Source of the DNA: Mesocentrotus franciscanus
Lineage: Eukaryota > Echinodermata > Echinoidea > Camarodonta > Strongylocentrotidae
NCBI GenBank assembly: GCA_037976565.1
Contig: CP137686.1
Coordinates: 5,754,270-5,818,269 of the forward strand
Length of the DNA: 64,000 nucleotides
Direction: 5' to 3'
Positions 22,071 through 34,095 of the stretch are shown piece by piece. A model generated the notes under the pieces. The model did no database searches and was not told where the DNA came from. It saw only the letters and a program-made list of their open reading frames with translations. A program made the position numbers and the translations under genes. Position 1 is the first letter of the stretch, and each line of letters starts with the position of its first letter.

Positions 22071-22223
22071 AATGTAAGCTTTGTATGATAATGTTCTTTA
22101 ATTTGCCTTGTTTGTAAGTACTTTATTTGTATCTTACAAAAAGGTGCTTTATAAATGATATGCTATTATTATTATATAAACGGTGATACAGTGAGCATCC
22201 CGACATCATAAACACACTCTTAC

Positions 22224-22464
22224 CTCTGCCGACAGCATCACCGACTTGCCCAGGGCACTTCTAGGATTGTAGGTAGAAGATTTCTTGCTCTTAGACTGTG
22301 AGGGTGTGTTGGATAAGCCTGCCCTCTTCTCAACCATGCTCACAGTCCGGCCTATGCTTCTAAGTCTCTGAAGGACTATCATTTGGTTACATCGAGGTCC
22401 ATACAGGGAGATATCCACAGGCATACTGTATACATGTATGTTCTTATTGCCACTTGGTACAACA
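22224..22464 (-). CDS. HLTF: HLTF exon, end of the HIRAN domain
   Basis: The acceptor is gctatttcag and the donor gcagag|gtaaga; incoming phase 2, outgoing phase 0. It completes the HIRAN domain: GVVPSGNKNIHVYSMPVDIS matches human HLTF GVVPFGANNAFTMPLHMTF. A basic, serine-rich linker follows, ending SALGKSVMLSAE (human SYSMPVHAAVQMT). The HIRAN domain binds 3' DNA ends at replication forks. Confidence 0.85.
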
Positions 22465-22794
22465 CTGAAATAGCAAATTTTTAAAGTAAGTGAGTGATTT
22501 CATATCAAACTTTTTTCCCCCAATCCACTTAAAACTTCAAGTAATGCAGAATGTCGACGGGAACAGATTCCCTGGTTCCCATTTCCTGAAATTTTGGATA
22601 CACCTATGAGGCTATGAGGTTAGGAAACAACCATGAAAAAGGCGGCTCCAGAATGCCTGCAGTTTTGAATTATAAAAAAATTGACTCCGCACAGTCAAAA
22701 ATATGCCTCCATCTGCAACATAATCAGTATTTTCTAATTATCAGATTAAAGGTAGTAGCCCTCATCTACAGACCCTCCCTAATTTCAGTGAAGT

Positions 22795-23175
22795 TTTAAA
22801 TGTAATCAGGTAATCTTTACATGGTCATACATACTCTTACCATGTTTCACTACGATAGCGTACTTCGTTCTCAAGTTATCGTGTTCATAAGATATTTAAG
22901 CAGATTTTAATTGACCCGTGACCTTTGATCTGTGACCTCTTGACCCCAAAATGTAATCAGGTAATCTTCACATGTTCATACATACTATCAACAAGTTTAA
23001 CTATGATAACACAATTCTTTCTCAAATTATCGTGTTCACAAGATAATTAAGCACATTTAAATTGACCCGTGACCTTTGACCTTTGACCCCAAAATTCGGT
23101 CAGGTAATCTTTACATAATCATACATATACTCTCACCAAGTTTAACTATGATACCTCAATACGTTCTTAAGTTAT
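22795..23175 (+). repeat. tandem repeat, ~145-base unit, three copies
   Basis: Three degenerate copies contain gtaatcaggtaatctttaca, then ctcaagttatcgtgttca, then attgacccgtgacctttga. The unit style is close to repeats inside large Helitron-like noncoding elements. Confidence 0.8.
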
Positions 23176-23348
23176 CGCATTCACCCGAAAACATGATGTA
23201 GCATATGGCATATGACATATAAAAGGTATGTTGCTCCAATTGTTTTAAAAACATAAACTGAAATTAACTTCCCATTTCTTAAAAATAAAAAAGTCATCCC
23301 CTAACAAAATAACTGTCCTATCTTATCATTTGCTGTCTGTAATCTCAC

Positions 23349-23515
23349 CCTTCAATCCTAGCATAGTTGTTGTCCACGATGTATGCTAATACTTCAGCTA
23401 ACTCTCTCTGGATGTGTCCTACTTGATCACCCTGTGCGTTCTCTACCTTCACAGCATTCCTATTGTATTTGTTTTGAGGCTCTCGAACAAGTGACACCAT
23501 CTCATGATTACTGAC
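23349..23515 (-). CDS. HLTF: HLTF exon, core of the HIRAN domain
   Basis: The acceptor is atttctcag and the donor gaagg|gtgaga; starts in phase 0, ends in phase 2. The residues EMVSLVREPQNKYNRNAVKV, then GDQVGHIQRELAEVLAYIVD, then ARIEG match human HLTF almost position by position (EMVALQREPNNPYDKNAIKV, GNQVGHLKKELAGALAYIMD). This is the strongest HIRAN evidence in the window. Confidence 0.95.
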
Positions 23516-23665
23516 CTGAGAAATAAAATAACAAATTCGGTCAGAATCAGATTACATTGATTTCAGAATGAAATCAGGCATCTCTTTCGTGACAATTATT
23601 CCACATTTTGGGGTTCGGCCCCCTAATAACTTTTGATTCAGAGCAGAGCCCTAAAAATTATGCAA

Positions 23666-23671
23666 GATATA

Positions 23672-23706
<35 letters not shown>
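23666..23706 (+). repeat. (TA)n microsatellite
   Basis: About 33 bases of uninterrupted (ta)n with atat flanks. Confidence 0.95.
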
Positions 23707-23709
<3 letters not shown>

Positions 23710-23839
23710 GTAATATAATAATAGGTCCATTAATATGGCGCAGATACAATATGAGTATATACTCTAGTATATATAATACAAAATATCATATTATTACCAC
23801 GGCTGCAGCTGAGAAGCCATAATAAGGTGCTTTAAAGCA

Positions 23840-23977
23840 TTCAAGCAATTTTTCCCTAGAGAGTGGCAAATATAGATTAATGTCTTTACAATGGACATTA
23901 GTGCCGCAGCGGGTCTCAAACCATTTACCATGTGATCCACTGTCCAGTGACGTATCCACTAGGCCACAACACCTCTT
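23840..23977 (-). repeat. tRNA-derived SINE
   Basis: Read on minus: gaggtgttgtggcctagtgg (A box, near 23971), ggtttgagacccgc (B box, near 23930), and the same body as the 12400-12565 copy. The tail is not clear. Confidence 0.7.
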
Positions 23978-24120
23978 ACAAATGGCAAGGTTTAAGAAAA
24001 TTTGACAGACCTTCTTGGTATCACAAGCTTAGTTTGGCCTTTATGCTAATCTGACAGTTTAAAGTTGCCTACCCATAAAACTGATGGAATCCAAAGACTT
24101 TGCACAGTAAATAACACATT

Positions 24121-25778
24121 ATGTCTCTGAAAATGTCATCAACACATTATTTGCCATCTGATCATGCAGCAGTGATATGTTATCTAAAGATTGGTAAGTA
24201 TGATCGTATTAAGATGGAAGTTAAAGTACGAAAACTTAAAGATATTGACATCAATGCTTTTTGTTCAAATTTACTTTCATCTAACCTGTACTTGTGGCCA
24301 TCATCTGACTTAGATGAATTAGTTAAACAGTATAATGAGACTCTTCGTAAGATCCTAGACCAGGCCTTCTCAACTAGTTTGTTAGAAGTGCCAAAATGAA
24401 AAGAATTTGTAATTGAAGTGCCAACCTGCATGTTTAATTGTGCTGCGAGGGAGCGTAGCGACCGAGCCAAAAACGGGTGGGGTCCAATGGGAGGCGCAGG
24501 GGGCAGAGCCCCCTGAAGCTGGTGGATTTTAGGGCTTTCTAAAGACCCAGATGTGGCATTTATTAACACCATTTTATTCCAAAATATATCAATCATAATT
24601 TGATATTGATGTGAACATATTAGTACAGTTCCTGGGTACAATTACACCGATTATTACATTACATTAATATGTAGTTATTTTGGTGCAATAAACACGGTAA
24701 ATATCAAAATTAATTGAAAATTAAACGAACAAATACAAGATGTTTCCAGAGATCGGCAATGTTAAATTGGTAGCACATCGTAAGCTTATTGTTGTTTAGA
24801 GCTCAGGTTTAGAGTCGTATAAAATGGTAAATAAACGATAAATTCCCCTTTCTTCCTGTTTGTTAAGCAGACATTTTGGGCTCAACTTCCACTGCGACTT
24901 CTTGATTTTGCTGAGTTTTTAATTCTAATATATTATATATATTTCCTTCTTTTTTTTGCAACAGTCGCACGCCACTCCGACTGACCGCAAGCGCCACAAG
25001 TGGCGTGCGCGCCGCCAGTTGAGAAGGCCTGTCCTAGACAATCATGCTCCTCTACTTATACGTAATATTGCTTGTCATCCACATACCCCTTGGTATGATA
25101 ACTCTCTCCACAATGCAAAAAGACACATTAGGCAATTAGAGAGGAAGTGGCGCAAGTCAGGCTTAGTGGTTGATCGTGATATCTTTTTATCTGAATCAGC
25201 AAAATATAACGTTATGCTAAAGGAAGCCAAAGATAACTATCATCAGAAGATGATAGAAAGTTGTGAGTCTAGAGATATGATCAGAGTTGTTAATAAGATG
25301 TGTAAATCCTCAACAAGGATTCTATCCCGAAATCATTGTGATCAGCAGAATTCTCTGGCAGATAGATTCTCTGAGTCATTTGCCAATAAGATACAGTCTG
25401 TTCTCCAAAACATTACTCCTATGGTAGAAACACGTGCAGAGTCACTACCTGTTCATGCTCCAGGTACTAAATTCGAAAGATTTTCTCCTGTCGGTATGGT
25501 ACGGTTGCCAAGTTCATAAAAAAACTCAAGGGCAACCACTTGCCCTTCAGATCCAATTCCGTCTTTCCTTCTGAAGAGATGTGTTGATGAAATTTCTCCT
25601 ATCATAGCAAGAATTATCAATCTATCATTTGAGACGGGTTGTTTTCCAGTCCAGCTAAAACATTCATACATTGCACCAAACTTTGGAATAAACTACCAGA
25701 AAATCTAAAGAATTGTGGAACTGTTGACAATTTTAAGATGCGTCTTAAAACATTTCTTTTCAAAAATACTTTCCAATG
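24121..25778 (+). pseudogene. LINE relic, internally deleted and interrupted
   Basis: Part 1 (24121-24399) is the end of an endonuclease region and a linker (SDLDELVKQYNETLRKIL). Part 2 (24956-25519) is the EN-RT linker (HPHTPWYDNSLHNAKRHIRQ and DRFSESFANKIQSVLQN). A few broken RT residues follow, then a jump to the C-terminus near 25680-25778 (LWNKLPENLKNCGTVDNFKM). Most of the RT is therefore deleted. An unrelated ~555-base insert (24400-24955) separates parts 1 and 2. Relation to jockey/CR1 is inferred from motif style. Confidence 0.75.
24400..24955. other. insertion inside the LINE relic
   Basis: It contains a GC-richer piece (gggcagagccccctgaag near 24510) like the satellite-block flanks, then AT-rich sequence ending in a T run at 24948-24956. 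It interrupts the LINE coding sequence. Ends and target duplication are not resolved. Confidence 0.4.
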
Positions 25779-26174
25779 TTAAAGGTATAGACCAGTTCTG
25801 GATATGTGATTGCATTGTGAAAGAAACGTTGTGGAATCGATCAAAAAAGGTTGATCATCTAGCATATAACTATTGGTGTGTACTGCAAGGTTCTGGAATC
25901 ATCAAAATGATAAGAAATTTGGCCCAGTCTTGGTAAAGTTACAAGCACTGCACACAGAAAGATGTATATGGGACTATATATACGCAATCCTGATATCTAT
26001 CGGGTCCAGATAGATATACTAATTTACCAAATATATCAATTAGTAGGCGGTTTCCCGGCAAAATTTATACCATCACGTATTAATCAAAACATATTCTTTC
26101 ACATGATTGGTAATAAGAGCTTCCATTTCATTTTTTGAAATGGGGGCGTTGCCAAAACTGGTCTTTACCTTTAA
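25779..26174. mobile_element. TTAA-bounded MITE, family G
   Basis: 396 bases from ttaaaggtatagaccagttc to gaactggtcttt-like inverse ending tctttacctttaa. Both ends carry TTAA. It is inserted immediately behind the LINE C-terminus. Confidence 0.7.
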
Positions 26175-26700
26175 CGAGAGGAAGTATGTTAGGCATACCT
26201 CACTCTTTTTTTGTTACTCTATCCACCTATCCTTCTTACAAGTACTCCTTCTTACAGCGCATAGAGACATATTGTGATATGCGCTAAATAAGTACTGAGT
26301 TTAACATATTTATCTCAAGGAGAGGATAAACATCTTGATTAGTTATACATATGAAGACCAATGTAAAAATTAATTTATTTGCCAATTAACTGGGCACTTG
26401 ATATAAAATAAAGATATTTTCCCTTTTTTTTCTCCAGGTGTATACACCCTTATCATTATAGACCCTGTTATCTGTCAATATACCATGTGAATAGACCAGT
26501 TTACTAACATATTTGAATTTATGGATTGAGTTTCTTTTCTAGGAACCTAGTAATGAGGTACTCCATTAACCTGTTATTAATGAATGAACTACAATACTTG
26601 GAATCCAGTCTGCGTACATTATTTGTTGCTATGTGGGACAAGCCTCGGGTAAGCCTTTAGCTTTTCAAGAACTTACATGATACTTTGTAACTATACTAAC
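26175..26700 (-). other. HLTF intron sequence
   Basis: AT-rich sequence without a recognisable element, bounded by the donor of the first HLTF exon at its high-coordinate end. Confidence 0.45.
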
Positions 26701-26984
26701 CGTGCCGGAATGATACAGTAGATTCATAATATTACCAGGAACCTGACCTAGGAAGACATCATAGGTACCAGTCTGGGGCGATGCTATGGGAACATCCAAT
26801 CGTTGAAGATTATGATCCCATGTTGGCCGACTCAAATGATCCTTCGTCAGTGAGAGAGCCTGGGTCAGAGAATAATGGTTGCCACAGCTACCCATCTTCT
26901 GCGCCTTTTTCTGATAATTCAAGTACAATGGTTCTGGTGGATACCAGGACCTCGGTATGTGCCTTCTGTATCTTGGCATGACTC
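26701..26984 (-). CDS. HLTF: HLTF exon, N-terminus and start of HIRAN domain
   Basis: The acceptor is gattttctag and the donor ggcacg|gttagt; outgoing phase 0. The frame is open through the whole exon, with an ATG at 26979 that could be the start. The first five bases are compatible with an incoming phase-1 exon instead. The start is tyrosine- and proline-rich (RYRRHIPRSWYPPEPLYL). The end VFLGQVPGNIMNLLYHSGT aligns with human HLTF VLFGSLRGHVVGLRYYTG, the first strands of HIRAN. From the ATG the six exons give about 420 codons, against ~1000 residues for full HLTF. Confidence 0.8.
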
Positions 26985-28299
26985 CTAGAAAATCAAATAA
27001 AGAAACAAAACCTTGTTCATTGAAAACTTAAATGACTCCCAACACTGGAATTAAGATTGGAGAGTGGAAATACGCATTAACAAGTGAAGGTAGCTTTCAA
27101 GTTTATCTAAGGTTCAGTCACACTGCCAAACCAGGCCACTTCAAATGACCAATTCTTGGCCATTTGAGTGATGTATTTTTTGTTTTGTTCGGTCTGGTGT
27201 TGGTCTTGTTGTGACTGGGATATCTCTACACTACAGAGCCACAGTCAATAAGTAGAGGTCTGATCTACTGGAGCTTTGCTGCAATGTAGTCTAAAATCCT
27301 AAAAACAGTGGGGAGACTAACTGTACAGGCCAATTAGACCAAACAATAAGTTCAATAAGTGATATTTCTTGTAATAAATTTTTTTTGCAATGATTTCAGA
27401 CACAAAAAGTGAATTAATAAATATTAGGAAAACACATTATTTAGATATCTATGCACAACACAAAAAGTGAGCCATCTCATATCTCATACTTCAAACATTC
27501 ATGTCATTGGTCCGATTTAGATCCTGACAGAATTTCTTTTTCTGACTTTTCTCTTGTTTTTCTGCTTCAAATACAAATGGACTTAAGTAAGTTCAGGTAA
27601 GCCAAGAAAAACCAAAACAAAAGCCAAAAAGGGTTGGATTGCTCTTTTAATCTGTGCAAGCACTTTAAGGGCTTTAGATATACCGTACTTAAACTCTGCA
27701 ATTTAGTTTAGCTCGCTCCGAGTCGTTTCGCATTTTAGAAGATCAAATTTTCCCGCTTTTTGGGATCTGTACAGTATATAGTACCGGTACGAGTGTCGAG
27801 TCAAGTAGACTTATTCAGTTATAGACTTATAATATTCAAGTTTGAATGAAATAGGAGAAAAAGTGAGAAAGCTATTATTTTTAAAGTTAGGTTTGGGCTC
27901 TTAAAATTGACTGAATTGGCATTGTATTTGTGCATGTAGATCAGGGAGGATAACTTTCCCATTTATGCAATCCATGATATATGTTGAGTTAGTGCCCCAA
28001 GCAAGGGAGAAGTAGCATATAGAAAAACATAATTTAACTACCGGTAGATATGGAATTCGTCACGGGGAAGAATTAGGTAATCTGTCGCTTTCAACATTGC
28101 GCCGACGCGAACGCACGTGTAGCTTGATAGCTCTCTGCCTACACCCATTATGTCTCCGATTTTGAGTACTTTTTAACACCTATTATCAATTTTTATGGAC
28201 CGAAGCAGGTTACTAACTTTCTCGTTTTAAAACTTGATCCAAATCAACGTATTTTGTGGTATTTTGTAGCCATACCTTGCAACTATTGACTTTAACTTT
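26985..28299. other. intron or intergenic sequence
   Basis: It holds a hairpin at 27143-27167 (caaatgaccaattcttggccatttg) inside a weak ~120-base foldback starting near 27113. The last ~250 bases (28050-28300) are probably the 5' UTR of the LINE that follows. No exon is supported. Confidence 0.4.
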
Positions 28300-28323
28300 C
28301 ACGCTCAAAGAAAGGCAGCCAAG

Positions 28324-28947
28324 ATGATGACAAGCACACGAAACGCACCGAAGCCTTCCCAACATCAAGCCGCCACCCCCGGAGAAATTGCGGGTGCCGA
28401 TGAGTCGTTGGAAGAGCCCTGCGACAACCCACCCCAGGCGCAGCTCACGTTAGCAGACCTCAACAATAGCATCACTGAATTCCAGTCTTTCATCTCATCA
28501 AAACTTGATAGAATCTCCACTGATGTGGCAGCTATTAATAAAAGATTCACCGACCTCCACAATCGGAAATCCAACCTCCTCTTCTATGGTCTTAACCAGA
28601 GTGAAGGTGAAGATGTGTATAAGGTCTTGAAGGATGCATTTGCTACCCTAGGCGTTGACGATGCCCCGATGATTGCTATTGCCAACGCTCATCGGCTACC
28701 TCGAAGAGGAGCGGCAGACCAGAACAGCCAGCGTGGACCCGTCCCCATCATTGGTCGGTTCTGCTACATGGAAAACAGGAACGCCATACTAGCTGCATTC
28801 GAAAGCCAGCAGAAGAACCGCGCAAAGGCAACCGCCTCTCCAGGCAAGGCCCAACCCCAATCGCGGCTTACCGTTGGAACGGATCTTCCGGCTTCCATGA
28901 AGAATCGTCGCGCTTTCCTAGCCACAGAAGCCTACAAGATGCTCTAA
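28324..28947 (+). CDS. LINE ORF1 protein
   Basis: A 207-residue uninterrupted frame. Residues ~45-80 form a predicted amphipathic helix (LNNSITEFQSFISSKLDRI). A segment with RRM-like style follows (NLLFYGLNQSEGEDVYKVL, then ANAHRLPRRG and VPIIGRFCYMENR). This is the layout of nucleic-acid-binding ORF1 proteins of many LINEs. It is much more GC-rich than the ORF2 region, as if it had a different history or stronger constraint. It is intact, unlike the rest of the element. Confidence 0.75.
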   Translation: MMTSTRNAPKPSQHQAATPGEIAGADESLEEPCDNPPQAQLTLADLNNSITEFQSFISSKLDRISTDVAAINKRFTDLHNRKSNLLFYGLNQSEGEDVYKVLKDAFATLGVDDAPMIAIANAHRLPRRGAADQNSQRGPVPIIGRFCYMENRNAILAAFESQQKNRAKATASPGKAQPQSRLTVGTDLPASMKNRRAFLATEAYKML

Positions 28948-29039
28948 GAACAAGGGCTTTCGACGAAAATTTTTGTTAGAGGTACGGAAGTTTGTCTACA
29001 GTCAAAGGAAAAAGGCACATTCAAGTGGATTGATTACAA

Positions 29040-30540
29040 GGACTAGTAATGATTATCACCAGTCAATGAGCTACTACTGACTTTCATTCATACTTTTTAA
29101 ATATTTTGTCAATGTGCTACCTATGTACCGCAAATTTGATGGTGTGATCCAGTGTGATCTCTCAATCTATATATACTTTCTCATATCTTGGCTTCTATAT
29201 ACTATAACTACTACAAAGTTTGATGATGTGATTTGACGTAATTTCTTAATCTTTTATCAAAGGAAATGGAGAAGCAGTTAATATTTCATATTGCATTTTG
29301 CTATTGTATATCATAACTACTGCAAAAGATTGATGATGTGATCTGGTGTGATCTTTGTTTCCTTTTACTTCATGACAGAGTGGAGAAACTGTAATAGCAT
29401 TACTTTCTCAGATCATATTGCTCGTATGCTACAGTACACTATAACGACTTCAAAGGTTGATGTTGTGATATTTTAAACTTTTTCAGGAGAAATAGAGAAA
29501 CAGTTTTGCTTTCTCATATCGTATTGTGCTACGGGTTTGGAAATGTGATCTCTTTAATCACTTAATTTTTTGTTTTTTTCCAGAAGAGATAGATAAATAG
29601 TTTTACTTTTTCATATTGTAGTATGCTACTAATAATAACGCAGAGACGATGATGTGATTCTTTCGATCTTCTGAAGAAATTGAGAAACAGTCTTACCTTC
29701 TTATATTATAATATTGTACCACAAGTTTTTTTTAATGATGTGATCTCTTTATTTTTTCAGAGGAAATGTTGATACAGAGAAACAGTTTTGCCTTCTCATA
29801 TAGTATTTAATATGCTACAAGTTTGGTGATGTGATCTCTTTAATCTCTTAATCTCTTTTTTTTCCAGAAGAAATGGATAAACAGTTATACTTTCTCATAT
29901 TATATTGTGCTACAATTTGTTCCTGTTTTAAAAAAAATGATGTGATCTCTTTATTTTTTCAAAAGAAATGCTGAAATAGAGAAAACAGTTTTTGCCTTCT
30001 CATATTGTATTGTGCTACTAGTTTGATGATGCGATCTCTTTTTTTTTTCAGAAGAAATGTTGAAATAGAGAAAAGGTTTTGCTTTCTCATATCGTATTGT
30101 GCTACAAATTTGATGATGTGATCTCTTTAATATTTTAATCTTTTGGGGGTTTTTTTTCCAGAAGAAATGGACAAATAGTTATACCTTCTCATATTATATT
30201 ATATTTAACAATGCAAAGTTGATGATGTGATTCTCTTAGTCTTCTGAAGAAATTGAGAAACAGTCTTACCTTCTCATATTATATTGTGCCACAAATTTCT
30301 TTTGAGGATGTGGTTTCTTTTTTTTTCAGAAGGAAATGTTGAAACGATTTATATTTTCTCATATTATGCTACTTAATAGTGCAAGTTGGCGAAACAGTCC
30401 TTTCATCTCTTTTGGAGAAATGGAGAAACTGTCTTACCTTCTCATATTTTGTTTTGTTTATTACGCTACTAAATACTGTAGAGTTTTGATGGTATGGTTC
30501 AGAGCGATCCCTTAATTCAACATGCATATCGCAGATATTT
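29040..30540 (+). repeat. degenerate tandem repeat between LINE ORF1 and ORF2
   Basis: About a dozen imperfect units of ~80-130 bases. Each has gatgatgtgatctcttt, then cagaagaaat, then ccttctcatattgtattgtg and a ctac. Units vary in length. This inflates the normally short ORF1-ORF2 spacer to almost 2 kb. Confidence 0.8.
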
Positions 30541-31471
30541 GTATGCCTCAGCCGATTTTTTTTTTCTCTCTACTTATACATGCATGTTCAAGGTAGGGAG
30601 CAGACCATGTTTGCTGACCATCATGCACTTTTATTTTAAGTCAACCCTTGTATATACTACTGATAACATTTAAGAGATAGTATTTCATTATACTCAAATG
30701 TTTATAAGTTCAATTTTAATATTTTGGGGGTATGGCAGATACCTCATGTTCTGTTCGAATGCCTCTATATGCTCAAGACTTCTTGACAAACACAATTTTT
30801 ATTGTTTTTATTTTATTAAGTTGCCCCGTAGCATTTTACTGTTTTCATGTACCTCAATTGACCGTATTTATTCAACAACATCAGTACCTCAATAAGTGTT
30901 ATTCAGAGATGTGTGGATTTATCGATGGCGGATGATTACATTACATGTCCAAATGTTAGATGTGAATATTACCTACCTGCTGAGTACAAAGGTCAATCGC
31001 ACATTTATTCGCATATGAATGCTCGCAGTCTTGCTAAGAATATAGACAAAGTACAGCTGCTCTTCGATTCTCTTGATTGTTTCTTTTCTGTTGTAGGTAT
31101 CAGTGAAACCTGGTTACATAGTAATTCACCTCCTTTGTACGACATTCCAATTTATTCACTGATACGCTCTGATAGATTGGAGGGTAGAGGAGGAGGGGTT
31201 GCTTTCTATATCAACAATGCTTTGTCTTTTAAACTTCGCTCTGACCTCTCTTTCCATCATAGGAGTGCGGAGTTGCTCTCTATTGAAACTGTTTCCAATC
31301 TTCCTGGAAAAAATGACATAATCTGTATCGTATATAGACCTCCAAATAATGACAAGAAAGTCTTTTTGGATGATTTTGATAACCTCCTTCACAAACTAAA
31401 TTTAGAAAATAAAAATATATATTTCATGGGGCTTCAACATTGACTTGCTCTGTGACAACGATATTACTGCT

Positions 31472-31654
31472 CGAATTATTGACCGCCGCGCCGGTCCTCC
31501 CGTAGAGTATAAAAGACGCTTGCTTACATTAGTTTTTATCACCTGACGAAGTGTTGCAGCGGCGCACGAAACGTCGTGATCTTTTAGATCCCTTATTGAC
31601 CACATTGCGAGACAAACGAATATCACTAGCGATATTATTTTCGATATTACTGCT
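31472..31654 (+). mobile_element. 170-base insertion with 13-base target duplication (retrozyme-like)
   Basis: The sequence cgatattactgct occurs at 31459-31471 and again at 31642-31654, flanking a 170-base insert that splits the LINE endonuclease. Removing the insert and one copy restores continuity of the coding region (apart from the nearby frameshift). The insert has no ORF, contains a hammerhead-like core at 31538-31580, and has the size reported for animal retrozymes or a solo Penelope terminal repeat. Confidence 0.75.
31538..31580 (+). ncRNA. hammerhead-ribozyme-like motif
   Basis: Stem I is atcac (31538-31542) with gtgat (31576-31580), a perfect 5-bp pairing. The core ctgacga is at 31543-31549, stem II gtgt (31551-31554) with gcac (31564-31567), then gaaac (31568-31572) and gtc (31573-31575) with the expected cleavage after c31575. 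Stem III would be only ac/gt with no loop, as in minimal type I motifs thought to work as dimers. One extra A lies between the core and stem II. Activity is not shown by sequence alone. Confidence 0.65.
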
Positions 31655-34095
31655 GATTTAAATACACTGTTAAATGTTCATGCTATGTTTTCTGCAATTA
31701 CAAAACCAACAAGAATAGATATGAATATTAGTACTCTAATTGATAATATATTTACCAATGTTTCTGATAATAACATTGAAGTAGGGCTCATTTATTCAGA
31801 AGTTTCAGATCACCTACCCATTTTCTTGCTTTTTTACAATTGTATTAAAACTAAAACTAAAATGAAAACGGTTGAAGTTCGTAAATTTACAGAGGATAAT
31901 ATTGGCAAGTTTAAAACTGATTTGATGTCAGAGTCGTGGAATGATGTCTTAAGTTGCAATGAAATTGATATTGCATTTCAGAGGTTTTTAGATATAAATA
32001 TAAATACCCTGGTATACCAAAAGTTCAAATTAAACCTCGCAGAAATTTACCCAAACATCCTTGGATTACCAGAGGAATTCTGAAATCTATTAAACAAAGA
32101 AATAAGCTATATAAAAAAAGCCTTTGTAACCCTACAGATAGAAAGAAGCAGGAATATAGGAAATATAGAAATAAGCCAACACATATTATACGTATATCAA
32201 AAAGAATGTATTATACCAAACAGTTTGAACAGGCAAATGATTCTTCCTCCAAGTGGAAGATAATACCGGTAAATGATATTCTGAAAAGGGGGAATGTTTC
32301 TCATTCAACTGTGTTTAGGCACAATGATATTACTGTAAAGGACCCACATGACATTGCAAATTCTTTTAATAATTATTTTTCAAACATAGGTGCTGAACAG
32401 GCCTCGAAAATCAAAGGGTGTAGCAATAGTTTTTGTGAATCTCTTTTTGATTCCTCTGTAAATAGTATTTTTTTTAACCCTACAAATCCAGTTGAGGTAA
32501 TGAGGATTGTTGCATCACTCAAATCCAGTCATTCAACTGGACATGATGAGATGAATACACATTTGCTAAAAAATATAATTGGAAGTATAATTAAGCCCCT
32601 CGTTTACATAATCAACCTGTCATTGTTGTCTGGTAGTTTTCCCTCAATGATGAAAATTTCGAAAGTAATACCCATCTATAAGAAGGACGATGCTAGTTCA
32701 TTCAGTAATTATCCGCCTATCTCGATACTTTCATGTTTTTCCAAAATATTAGAATGACTCGTTTATCATAGACTAATTACATTTTTGACTGACAACAGTT
32801 TACTTATTAATGATCAGTATGGATTCAGGAAATTTCATTCAACGGAATTTGCTATTATAAAATTATATGATAGGGTATCATCTGCCTTAGCCAAACACGA
32901 GCATGTTATAGGAGTTTTCATGGATTTAAGGCATTTGATACCCTCGATCATGACATACTTCTACACAAGCTTTACCATTACGGGATACAAGGTGTACCTT
33001 CAATTTGGTTTCGTAGTTACCTTTCTTGTAGAAGTCAATATACAATATATTTAATAATGCCAAATCGACTATGTCGTAGTGCCCCAGGGCTCTATTTTAG
33101 GCCTGCTTCTTTTTTTGATTTATGTTAATGATATCTCTAATGTCTCTTCCTTACTACAATATATATTATTTACTGATGACGCTAATATTTTTTGCTCTCA
33201 CTCAAACCTAGATAATCTTGTTCAAACACTAAATACTGAATTGCCAAAATTATCTAACTGGTTTAAATGCAATAAATTATCGTTGAATTTGGGTAAAACT
33301 AACTTCATCCACTTTTTTCGTGCTCATACTGAAGTTGATAACTGAACAAACTAATGTTCAACTGAAGATAGATAGCATCTCCATTCAACAAAAGAAAAAT
33401 ACCAAATTCCTAGGCATTTATATTGATGAGTACCTGTCTTGGCATGAACACGTGCGTGATCTTTCTCGAGTTTTGTCTCGTTATATTGGTGTTATGTACA
33501 AGTTAAAGCCTTTTGTTCCACTTAGTATTTTGTGCATTATTTACAATTCTTTCATTCATTCAGGTATTTCTTACTGTAACATTGTATGGGCCATTAATAG
33601 ATTAAATACTGATGGTATCTTGAGATTACAAAAGAGAGCCATGAGAATTTGTTGTGGCTCTGGGTACTTTGATCACACTGACCCATTTTTTTCAGATTGA
33701 GAACTTTGAAAGTTACTGATATTCATTTTATGCAAATTGCAGTGTTCATGTACCGACTTAATAAAAAAGAACTGCCTTTATCATTTTGTAACGATTTTAC
33801 TCTAAATAGAGACATTCATAATTCTGATTTCCATTTGTTTACACCAAGGAGTGCCTTAGCCCACAGATCGATTAGATATGTAGGTCCTGACATTTGGAAT
33901 GCTTTGCCGCCGGAAATAAGAACTTGTAATAGCCTTTTGTTATTTAATAAGAAACTGAAGGAATTATTTCTCTCAAAATATGTTTGTTAACTTTTGAGGT
34001 ACATATTTTATAGTGCTATTTTTGTCAAGAAGAGGTAATGTGTATTCCCTTGTTTTTGCTTGTTATTCAAATACGTTAAGGGGTATGATTTTAAT

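Larger units (their letters stand above)
30913..33990 (+). pseudogene. LINE ORF2 (endonuclease and reverse transcriptase), broken
   Basis: The endonuclease half at 30913-31441 has HMNARSLAKNIDKVQLL, SETWL and GRGGGVAFYI; a frameshift destroys the GDFN motif near 31437. After the 170-base insertion, the frame resumes with FSAITKPTRIDMNISTLIDN. RT motifs follow: [45 protein letters not shown] and FTDDAN (FTDD in place of FADD). Stops or frameshifts occur near 32083, 32757, 33054, 33345 and 33697. The C-terminus ends with RYVGPDIWNALPPEIRTCNS. Confidence 0.88.

Noticed and set aside
24180..24641. 153-codon minus-strand frame
   Set aside because: Antisense of the LINE relic and its insert; no domain.
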